DNA from: Xestospongia muta
Taxonomy: Eukaryota > Porifera > Demospongiae > Haplosclerida > Petrosiidae
Length of the DNA stretch: 64,000 nt
Direction: 5' to 3'
NCBI GenBank assembly: GCA_963693285.1
Contig: OY848918.1
Span: 1,223,001 to 1,287,000, forward strand
The notes under the pieces: generated by a model
Told to the model about the DNA's origin: nothing
Databases searched by the model: none
Seen by the model: only the letters and a program-made list of their open reading frames with translations
Part shown: in pieces, positions 24,430-34,580 of the stretch
Layout of the letters: every line of letters begins with the position of its first letter
How positions within the stretch are numbered: the stretch's first letter is position 1
Made by a program: the position numbers and the translations under genes

Positions 24430-26303
24430 GGTAATCTATATGAATATAAAGTAGATAATTCAAGTAATAGTAGACAGATGCACTAACACTTCTAATGTAG
24501 TCACTTCAACTCCACTTTCATTATTCTCATTTTTACTCTCTTGTTCACCTTCCTCTTCATTTATTTTTCCCTCAGTTGACCTAATAATTATTGAATACAG
24601 TATCTTATTATCTTATGTTTATATACCCTGTCTGATTATAGGATATAAGATTTTGTGGTTGTTCTTTTTTATTTCTATATACTCCATTTCCAAATCATTA
24701 TGATATTGATAAAACAAGATAGAATAATAAGTTCTTTTTGTTTCTATGTTTTTTTCCTATTTCTTATTACTACAATATAAGCAAACACTATGACTTACTA
24801 GTATTATAATAAGTCCAGTTAGTACATATTCAACTACAATCCAAGCTATAGGAGGTCCTATTATATAATATGACATATATATCAATATTAACAATTATAA
24901 TACCATTGTTAATCCTATCTATTACATCATTCTTATCAGGTTTTCTATTACTAGTAGTACCTGTAATATAATATTAATCTTACATTAATTATATATGCAT
25001 ATATCACTTACTATTATTTGACATACTGGTATTCTTATCTTCTTGGTAACTAATAGCGACTCTGACCCTTTTTGTTATAACCACAAATGACTTGTTAACT
25101 CTACTATATCTATTCCAGACATATACATATATCATATATGTTCCATTAATACTGAGATTAATGTTATCAACAGCGTATAAACTAGTAGGTGAGAGACAAC
25201 TTATATTTTAGTTAAATATGAGATCCATAGCTTCATTAAATACTTCAATAATACAACCTTTAGCTAGTGATCCAGGTAAGATTGTACAGTTTACACTGAA
25301 GTATCCTGTTGATTTATCCTATGGTATAATATTAACCTCTTGTACTTCATACAAATCTATATGTGAGTAAGGATATTATGTAATCTCTATGAATACTACT
25401 ATATAATATGTTCTCATCATATGATCTACTATAATGTCAACAATAGTAATTGATAATGTACATGATCAATTTATTTATATTTTTGTCTTATTTTGATTTG
25501 TAATGTATAATTCGTGATCTCCTTAAGATATAGTAACACTACAGTTCTTTTTATTAGGATGAAGTATTAATCAGTCCGCTCTCATCAATAGTTGTCCTAC
25601 TAACATGATAGAAGTTATTGCTAGCACAATTTGATGATAAATTAAATTGTTGAGGTACTAGTAACGGAAATGAATTATTGACCTAATTAGTGGGTGTGGT
25701 CTAATTAAAAGTATTAGACAATCCACTAACCTGTACTTCAATTATCATCACTATTTTACTATCAACAACTTTAATTAATAATTAACTTATATCAAAGTTC
25801 TTATTATACACAATGATTTTATTCAGTTTGTGATGATCTTCAAAACATAATTGAAGATATGTTAACTGGAAATGTAGCTTCATCATTTTGTATATATATC
25901 ATATCATTGTATCTCATTATTTCAATATAAACTGCTGAAGTATCTTCAGACAAGACTGCATGGTTTATTAATAAATATCATATTATAATATTGCTCTATT
26001 GTCAGATTTTGTGTAGAAGGTGAGGGTCCAATTATTCACAAATACACTGGATCAAAACAAAGACTTATTGTGATTAATCTCACAAAATATACACGCACTA
26101 AAAGAGGTCCCATGGCCATCATCCGATAGTTGAGCATTAGATATAGAACAACTACATATGTGATGTTACCAACAGTATTAGAATTTGGACAGGAGTGTTC
26201 ATGAGAGCTGATATGTAGCAAGAGCTGTGGCTGTGAGTTTTATAGTAGAAGTGAGTTGGTTGTCCAATATAAACTGTTTTATTACTAGAAGCTGTTACAA
26301 GAC
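24430..26303 (-). pseudogene. Decayed receptor-family gene, paralogue of the left-edge pseudogene
   Basis: Minus-strand exons match the left-edge pseudogene in order. A first exon from 26303 encodes LVTASSNKTVYIG and has a small deletion causing a frameshift. The diverged membrane-proximal exon spans about 25350-25012 and has an in-frame TAA near 25216, at a different place from the stop in the left-edge copy. A short exon lies at about 24960-24905, a hydrophobic TM-like exon at about 24857-24800, and tail exons at 24595-24480. Independent stops in the two copies argue for separate decay of a duplicated gene. The signal peptide and Ig exons were not found. Confidence 0.6.
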
Positions 26304-26970
26304 CTGTAGACATAACAAGGTGAATTTACAATAAACATTTTTGTTACAAGGTGTTACTGACAATTAGAAAGTCGATAGCGGCATTGTTGAAGTAGCAGTA
26401 CTCCAAAAATAAATAGGAGTTTGGAGAATTACATTTCCAAGCATTTTAAAAAGACAATTGTGACAAATCAGAGTAGCGAATGTGGTTATCTGACAATTTT
26501 TGTTTGAATAAATAAAAAGATTGTATTTACTAAACAAAAATGGCATCATGGGGACTTTCCAATGGAAAACCCAATTAGCCCCGCTCTAGTAAGAACTCAC
26601 TCTTGAAATTAACATGCATTATTATCTAGAGGTGAATTACAGGTGTACATGGGTACAATAAAGACCTAGTTAGGAAAATAGTAGTAGTTGCTGGTCTGCA
26701 ACATGTATTGATGCAGCCTTGTTTAAAAAAGCAAGCAATATAGAATATGTTGTATAATTATGTCACTGTTTGTAGATATATAATGAACACCATAATGAGA
26801 AAAAGCTAAAAGTTTATAAGAATTAAATATTACAGCCAAAATTTTAAGTTAGTTATCAATTATTGTTTACAAAGGAGCCAAGTTTCTACCTACATAGGAC
26901 AACTGTGATGAAATTACTTCGCAGCTTTTAGTTGAGGGCTATCTATGTTCTATTTCTAATTTTTAATACA
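26304..26970 (-). repeat. Non-coding segment duplicated at 42000-43560 (+)
   Basis: Read on the minus strand, 26760-26304 aligns to 42000-42312 plus 43384-43535 on the plus strand, including AGAAAT-type stretches and the junction into the pseudogene exon that starts after CTACAG. The partner is interrupted by a hAT element; here the site is empty (26433-26440). Confidence 0.75.
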
Positions 26971-27119
26971 ATGTCAAAAAATTGATAAAAATTATAAATT
27001 GGATAAAAACAAGCGACATATAACTAAAGCAACAGAGGAAAATACAGAATTATTGTTAAAGTTTTAGATAATATTGTTATCTTGAGTGATTACATTCCTT
27101 AATTGAGGAGTGGTGCAAA

Positions 27120-29310
27120 CTAACTCATGCGTGGCATTTCAATTTCAAGTTTCTCAATAGAATCTGCTTCATCATTACTGATGCTGTATGTGATCTGAGA
27201 AAATATAGAGATTAAATAAATCAAGTTCAGATTTAAAATTATATAATGAATTGTCAACTGATTCATCTTGATATGAAGTGGTATTAGTAGCTCTGTTAAT
27301 TCCATCATTGTTTTCAACAGTAACTAAGTTTACATGATTGCTGTTAACTAAAATAATAAAATATTTGTATTATCATAAAACAGATATAAGATAATTCCCA
27401 TATGATTATAGTAACCTGTGCTTAAGCTTAGAAATTTAGAAATGCACTCTATATAATTATAGTATGGAAGCAACAAATGGAGTATGATAATCACTAGGGA
27501 TCAATAAGAAATACAAAGTTGTATTGGCCTACATGGTAACAAAATTCATTCAGAACTTTAGTTTGAACACAGAACACCTAATGAACTTGTTTATTTTTTA
27601 CTTATTTTTGAAATTCAAAGGTCATGATCTCTTTAAAAGTTAGAGAGTATTTGAAAATAACTATATTTCTTTTTTTTTTTATCTAACATTCTTTAATGAC
27701 CTTCAGAAACCTTATAATAATGACGCAGTCCTGTCCATAGTCTACCACATCTTTTCTTGATTTCTTGAGACAGGAAATGATAGTTTCAATCAAATAGCAC
27801 AATTCAAATATTAGCAAATGAATATTATTACTATCATGTGATGTCTCTAAAACAGTAATTACTATTTAGACTTTACAGAAAACAGGATGTAGCTGGAAAA
27901 ATTACAACAATTACTATTTCAGACTTGACAGGAAACAGGATGTAACTGGATAAATTACAATATTTAAGTCTTCCTATCACAAGAAAATCAAGCAAACACA
28001 CTACTTTCACTGTGGGCGTGGTAGACTGGGAATGAGACTAAGAACACATCTTACACCTGGAGCATGCATTGCAGTTTCAAACTATCTGATTGGACAGACA
28101 TAAATAACCATATTTCTTAATTGTTTCCGAGCTTTCTTAGTTACTCACTGGCACTTCATAGTTACTTTCTAACATATGTTGCAATTGTTGCTGTAGCTCT
28201 GTTACTATACTCTAAATAAGTTAAACTCCTCAAATAAGGGATTGAATTAATCTGAACAATATTTGATTTAGAAACCCACAAGCTTAAATAAACTTGTATA
28301 GAAAAGATATGTACTTGGGCTTTGCAGTGATGGCTCCTTGGGCTTATAATTAAATGACATAGTTCCTCTGTTCTCAGGCACTAACTTCAATGAACTTACC
28401 TAAAGAGGAAGAAGACTTGTTTTCATAGGAAACAGCAGGATTGGAATAGTCATATTCAGTTACATTTTCAACTACGTAAATGAAATTGGTCAAACATTTC
28501 AAAAATTGTCCACTTTACCAATAGCATTCTGAACATAGTCCATTCCTTGATACACATGAGGATGTTTATTTGCCACAAACTGAGACCTACCCTCATTATC
28601 ATGGACTACAATGGGTACAATAGTTTGCTATCTTTGTTGATTGGTTCTAACTCTTCATATGTTGGATGTTAAGTGAGCTAATGTTAAAGTATAACATCAG
28701 GTTCTTCTTAATATCTTGAATGACACATGATATTATTCGTAAAATAAATTTACTATAATGACCATTTAGCCCAAAAGCCCAGGCAATCTTCTATATCTTG
28801 ATAAATTTCAGAAAATATCAAATTATACAAAGACTCAACTAACTAACTGTTCCTTCAAGAAATATAAACTCCCTCTCTATAATGTGTGGATATACATGCT
28901 TAAGACTTACTTCATTTTCTAAGGATGGTAATTCAGACCTGGGATAATTAAAAATCTTTTCTTTCCTTTGAACATTAAGTAATTCAGTATTATTTTCAAT
29001 TATCTTTAACAATACCAATAAAATAATACTAATAGTAGTAAATATATAATACTAATAGTAGTAGATAACTATAATTCTAATATTCATACTATTCTACGTG
29101 TCCACAAATACCAATATACTGTACTGAACCATCATTGATGGGTGGAGCTACAGGTTGAGGTGAACCAAATTTCACTGTAGTATATTGATTGAGATGAGGT
29201 ATTATTTAATTCTTCTGCGTGTCATATTTAGGTCCATTCTCATCAGCAGGAGTGTTACTGTAATAGAAATAAAACAGTCATTGTATATTTTAGTTATCTT
29301 ACCTTATCAT
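27120..29310 (-). pseudogene. Decayed tail of a gene 4-type receptor
   Basis: Exons and introns align to the tail of gene 4 (about 37800-39700). The last exon starts at 27347, a middle exon covers about 28472-28401, and others lie at about 28640-28520, 28985-28911 and 29210-29095. The last exon has a 1-base insertion relative to gene 4, ending the frame at 27175; other exons carry indels. Upstream of about 29210 the similarity switches to a tail cassette exon of the gene 2/left-edge type (about 29260), so the locus is chimeric. Even the intronic motif CACGCCCACAGTGAAAG is shared with gene 4. Confidence 0.6.
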
Positions 29311-29895
29311 AACATAAGTTGGAGGTATAAACAATTTTAGGGGAGATGATAGAGTTTGTTCCCACATATGAACAACAATGTCTTTTTCATTTAATGCTTT
29401 TCAATGATCTTTCATTAGAACTAGCAAAGGTGAAATAACTAATACAAAAAATGATGACACTCATTAGAAGATGGCCTTTCTCTGCTTGTCCTTTAGTCAA
29501 TCACGAATCATTTTTAGAGTATAACTCCACGTGGCAATTGTAATAACAGTTTATAATCGCTGTAATATTATAAACATTGCGGTACTGCCCCACATTCCGT
29601 ACATTCCAATGGGGCAGTAAGTATATATATAAAATGCAGGCAGTATAATTCGGTTCTAGACCCTCCTCCGCCAGTCAGCTTATCAAAAATTCAAAATTAC
29701 GATTCTAATTATATATATGATATTATTCTATTATGACTACTGTTTATTATAAATATAATAATCAGATATATAATAATAATAAGAGGTTATCCCATTTTAA
29801 CTCAAGAAGCAACTTGGTAAATGTCACATGTTCTTCAGCCTATAAAAAAAAGCCTATAATAGAAGTGGCATATTTTCTATCTGATGGCTTCACGA
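29311..29895. other. Intergenic flank of the first MULE-like copy
   Basis: No gene. The inverted pair ACTGCCCCA / TGGGGCAGT occurs at about 29585-29618. Confidence 0.5.
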
Positions 29896-29905
29896 GGCAT
29901 CAGAT
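29896..29905 (+). repeat. Target-site duplication X, copy 1
   Basis: GGCATCAGAT directly borders the left end of the first MULE-like element. Its partner is not on the other side of this element but, in reverse complement, beside the second element at 43897-43906. Confidence 0.85.
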
Positions 29906-30133
29906 AGTGCCATTAGCCGGAGAAAGTTAGGCATAAATTTTTAACCCCCATTCACTACGTTGGACAACTACGCATGCGCAGAATGTTCTTAACGCGTGTA
30001 TTCACGTTTTTGCTTTAAGAAAAATGGAAAACAATTCTTTGTACAATTTTGAGGCATTATTGCCACCAAGGATAACAAATTCAGTAAACAATTGCTAGGC
30101 TAGCAGTGTAATTCAGTGCCTTCTGAATCATTC

Positions 30134-30572
30134 TGTTTTTCTGTCTACTTCAGAGGAAATAAATAAAGAGCACAATGTATGTGAGAAATGTATGAAGTCA
30201 GGTAAGAAACACATACAATAATCCCTATAGCAACATCAGTATAACGAATAAAACAAACATATATTCAACAGGTAGCATTTCATAGTAATGAACATTTTAA
30301 TATACTCAGAGTTTTGTCCGTATAAATATCTTCGTTCATTGTGTACTTCGTATAAGTACAACAGCTCACAAACAGCTATTTCTTTTAACATGATCGTTCA
30401 AAGTCTACAAAGTAAGATAATAAAAAGGATTAAAACATATAAAATTGTTAACCATAACAGTGGCTCATCAATCATTTCATCATGGTGAATATCATGATGT
30501 TCATGAGTACTTTATCTATTTCATGGATAAATTAACAGAACTGTCGTCAAGGTAACTTATTTGCATACATAT

Positions 30573-30607
<35 letters not shown>

Positions 30608-31476
30608 TATATCATAATTATAGAATTACAGAGTTGATACAAAACAAATTCTTTTTAGCAGTCACTCAAACAGGTTTGTGGTCAAGTTAAGTATGTGTAT
30701 TGGTATTATTACTAAATATATTAGTACTATGTAACAAATGTGGCTATAGTAGTGATATACTACAATCAAGTGTTTTGGAGCTTAAAGTGAATGTAAGCAA
30801 ATCACTTAACTGTACATTCATTGTAATATATGAAGGAAAACAAGAATATCCACCTGCAAGGTTTAGTAATTGATGAACTGACAACCTGTGAAGGCCTTGA
30901 TAATTACACATGTGGAGGGTATGTCTGATACATGTATTTATCCAGCTCATGTACATAGTGATTTAATATATATTATAGATGTGAAGTCATGGAGAGTGTA
31001 CAAAATCATTAGAGATATCGAAATATCCAGGGCTTCTTTGCATTCATATTACTAAAAAATCAACTAATTTAACACAGTATGTTAGATATACATGTACACA
31101 CATCATTACTTTATATACATTACATTTTAGCACTGCCTTGCCAACTGTCCAAGTGCAGGTACATTTCATATATATAATACAAAATAAAATGGAATTGATT
31201 ACTATCAATTTAGCAAACAGCTTTAAAAGTAGGCAACAGATACTACAGGCTCACAGGGGTGATCAATTATTTACCAGTTGGAAGGCATTATACTTGCTTC
31301 ATTCGTTCTAAATATGATAACACTCAGTGGTTCTACATCAATGACAACTCTGTATGTATACTATCAATATAACCATGTCCATAAGATACGATTGGTATAA
31401 TCACAGGTAATTCCAGTTAGTACAGTTACAGTCACACAACAGGACCCATTCATCTTGTTTTATAAATTAAATGAAG
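30134..31476 (+). CDS. USP (C19) deubiquitinase-like domain of copy A, partial or inactive
   Basis: Spliced pieces follow the USP order. MNILIYSEFCPYKYLRSLC (from 30288) matches the stretch after the Cys box. HGEYHDVHEYFIYF (about 30480-30525) matches the QDAHEF box. CNKCGYSS (about 30730-30755) and NYTCGG (about 30902-30919) match the zinc region, followed by LLCIHI. Exon 31214-31351 carries YYRLTGVINY and GRHYTCFIR with the catalytic His, then WFYINDNS. Exon 31407-31476 reads VIPVSTV, then DPFILFYKLNE. The Cys box itself is not readable: the bases before MNIL contain a stop and a shift. The domain would remove ubiquitin if active, but catalysis looks lost. Early exon borders are uncertain. 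Confidence 0.65.
30577..30602. repeat. (CA)n microsatellite in copy A
   Basis: A CA run with a TATATATA tail. The mirror (GT)n tract is at about 47898-47922 in copy B. Confidence 0.9.
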
Positions 31477-31530
31477 GTATGTATTGTGAGAGATCTAACA
31501 CATTAACTATGTGTAACACTACTTCATTAG

Positions 31531-32744
31531 GTGAAAGTATTTACTCACCTATCAAACTTTGTGACATTCAATGTCTGTCCACAGCACCCTATCTTACAGA
31601 TGAGGTACTATATACAGCTAATGATTATTGCTAAATATAAACATTTCAGGTTATACGTTCATACATGGATATTCTCTGCTATGAAGCATCAAAGGTGTTA
31701 TAAAATAATACACAAACATAATACTGTTTTATCCAATTATATAATAGAATGGAAAAAAGTCTTTAGCTTAGGTTCTCAGTTTTTTGCTAAATTTTGCCAA
31801 AGCGACTATCAAGCAGTGTCAAAGTGGTATCATAAGGTGAAGTGAATGTGTGTAAGACAAGACATAAATAGTAGTTACAAGTCAATCTTATGGAATATGA
31901 TATACTTCTGTGTGTTATTAATCATGGCCATTGTCATTGGACATTACTGGTATTTTCTTATAGTCATCACAACTATAAAACACTGAAATTGTACAGGCAA
32001 TAGACATAAGTAAGAAACAAGCAGAATACTTTGATGCATATAAGGGTTCAGTTCAATCATATTGGACAAAACTGAGGTATATATAAGGCAATATAAACTC
32101 AAATTTTACATGTACAAACAGATCATTTATTGAGAATTGCTGTATAGACCAGAACATGCCAGTGCCAAAATGGATTAGTGGGCAATACATTCACAGAACT
32201 GTGAGTTGAAGAACTAATAGTTGGTTAATTAATGAGAATCAAATTTTCCCACTATGTTGTATAAATATATTATAACAACTTTATTATATAGGACCAACCA
32301 CATCAAACAAATGGCCATGACTGTGGTGTCTTTGTTACTCAATTTGCTTACAGTTATGTCTTTGAAATACCTTGGGATTTCCAACAAGTACATTCACTAC
32401 ACACAAGACCATTTCATATCTTATTTGTAATGGTTAGGATAACATGGGAGTCATTAGGAAAATACTGGCAGAGAACTACTCAATGGTCAACTAATGTATG
32501 TACATGTGGACTCAAACTTATAACCAAAACTTTCCTTAGGCATTATAATGTGAGACAAAGACTCTTAAACTCTCCAATCCCTGAAGGGTTTAGTTATCAA
32601 CCAGTTTTTTTAGAACATCCATCTGCCAAAAGTCTACATCTTCCTATTATTACTGAGGAAGGTGTCACATCTAATTTACTAACCCAAAAAAAGCCTATCA
32701 CATCACTATCAAACTCAGGTAGTATGTTATGCATAAACAAATAA
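31531..32744 (+). CDS. Ulp1 (C48) SUMO-protease-like domain of copy A
   Basis: Exon 31531-31604 (APYLTDE) joins in phase both to the preceding USP exon ending at 31476 and to exon 31650-31694 (VIRSYMDILCYEASK), so one protein may carry both proteases. It continues with FFAKFCQSDYQAVSKW (about 31780-31835). ILLCVINHGHCHWTLLVF (about 31903-31955) has the catalytic His, and exon 32292-32495 has QTNGHDCGVF with the catalytic Gln and Cys. These are the recognised parts of a C48 peptidase. A final open stretch runs to 32744. Between 31840 and 32290 the splice sites are my estimate. Predicted role: SUMO or ubiquitin-like deconjugation. Ulp1 domains are known passengers of some MULEs. Confidence 0.68.
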
Positions 32745-32913
32745 AGAGTCAATGTGTAGAAATATATGATAGCAACAATTTGTTATCTCTACAAAAGACT
32801 CAGGGAAAGAAGTCACTCTCATTGAGAAAAAATGTAACTACAATGAGTTCAGGTTAATAATACTGTAGAGAGTAATAATGAATTGACCATCTATTACTTC
32901 AGGTGAAAGTCCA

Positions 32914-34224
32914 ATGATAATAGACAAGAAATCATGTAAACAATTAAAACCCCTCTTATTTAAAAGGAGATCAAACACTGGCAACCTCACCTGTTCTTTT
33001 TGCAACAAGACATACGCACATAAGAGCACTCTATCCAAACACATCCATGACAAACATAGTGCCAATATCCAAACAGGTAGCATCACCTGTAGTAAATGTG
33101 ATGAAAAGTAAAAAATAACAATATGAATATTCAAAACTACATCTCATTTTTCTAAAATTCAAGGTTTACATCTACAAAAACTTATTCATCTTAATGCTCG
33201 GCAAGATGTTCACAATATCAAATACCAATATAATAAGTTGAAAGGGGGTAGCATCACCTGTAGTAAATGTAATGAAAAGTAAAATGTAACAATATGAATA
33301 TTCAAAACTACATCTCATTTTTCTAAAATTCAACTTATTCACCATCTACAAGACAACCATCAAATGAAGATAGAGGTAACAAATACTGAGTTTGATAGTA
33401 TGGAGACATACATTCAGTGGAAGGAAGACATTGAAAGCTCCACTCATTCAAGTTATGTACTAAAGTGTGCACCAACAATATCCAATGAAGCAAAGGTTTG
33501 GTATTATTATTACAACAGAGCGGGTGTGTATAAACCTGATGGTAAAGGCAAGCATCAGCTAAAGACACAAGACATTGCAAAAATTGGATGCCAGTGCACA
33601 GCACATTCACGAGTCTATTGTACAAAGTTGCACGATTGGGCTAAATGCTACAGAGTGGGATCCACTGTAAATACAAATATGTTTTTAGAGGCTTTTCATA
33701 GAGTTTTAAAAATGGTATACTTACATCATAAACAGAATAGACGTGTGGATAGTCTTCTTGTAGCCTTAATTAAAATAGTTAGAAAGATGGCATTTGAAAG
33801 AATGAGGAAGTTGGAAATGGGGAAAAACAGCCACAGGATATGTGAAATCATGAAGCGCCATCAATCAGCCAATAAACTATTGTCAACTTCAATTACATCT
33901 ATAAATAACAAGAAATGGAAAGTTAACCCTCAGAATGTACAAGATACATATTATGTTGTTGAAAAGTTAGAAAAAAGCTGTGATTGTAAAGTAATATGCC
34001 ATGACTGCCAAATTTGTCCACATGCTTACACATGTACATGTCTAGATGCTACTCTACATGCTACTATATGTAAACATGTACATTTAGTACATATGAATAC
34101 CAGCGACCACTTTTTCTCCAATGAAAGAACATCATCAGACACGGACTATTTATACTTTGTGATATCTGTTCTATGTGGCTTCATTTATCACGAACATTAC
34201 CAAAACTTATACACTCACCTGTGA
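32914..34224 (+). CDS. Zinc-finger and SWIM part of the MULE-like transposase, DDE core missing
   Basis: A C2H2 finger (LTCSFCNKTY, then SKHIHDKH) at 32987-33057 is followed by a second CxxC (TCSKC) at 33089-33103. After a short duplicated stretch comes a 286-codon frame at 33364-34224. It starts with a WK...YV region and a YYYYNRAGVY segment ending in CQCTAHS. It then jumps directly to LHDWAKCYRVGS and NTNMFLEAFHRVLK, which in related transposases lie after the DDE core, and ends with a SWIM-type CxCx(n)CxH (CTCLDATLHATICKHVH). The HxGH region and DDE core are absent. It is identical in both copies, so the deletion predates their spread; mobility probably needed help from a complete relative. 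Confidence 0.7.
33080..33345 (+). repeat. Internal direct repeat in copy A
   Basis: AGCATCACCTGTAGTAAATG and the following ~80 bases occur twice, from about 33078 and 33249. The duplicated block carries the second CxxC motif. The same duplication is present in copy B. Confidence 0.8.
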
Positions 34225-34580
34225 ATTATACATGTCATTTCTGTAACTAGGACACACTTGTGAACTTTGATTAGCTATTATAATAAATACTAAAATCATA
34301 CATAATGTAGTAATACATCAGTCATCATGTCATATAAATTTGTATATCATATTACAAAAGACAAGTGTTAATGAAACTACCTTTAAAGCTTAGTTATACA
34401 ACTGGAGTTTAGTAAGTGTCCTAACAAGTGTTTCTTACCTATACAACTGGAGTCTAGTAAGTGCCCTAACAAGTGTTTCTTTGTCTGTTTGCCGACAGGT
34501 GCTGGATATAGCGGATGTGTCTCACGTGATGTATCGCCGCTAAAAGGGGTTTAAAATTAATGCCTAACTTTCTCCGGCTA

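Noticed and set aside
29583..29620. Inverted ACTGCCCCA/TGGGGCAGT as a terminator or regulatory hairpin
   Set aside because: Short, AT-rich surroundings, no gene end nearby, and part of it recurs singly at about 53260; more likely a repeat fragment.
32838..33134. Minus-strand 98-codon frame opposite the C2H2 exons (and its mirror at 45362-45658)
   Set aside because: Antisense shadow of the zinc-finger coding sequence; no recognisable domain.
33335..33625. Minus-strand 96-codon frame opposite the SWIM transposase (and mirror 44871-45161)
   Set aside because: Antisense shadow of the 286-codon frame.
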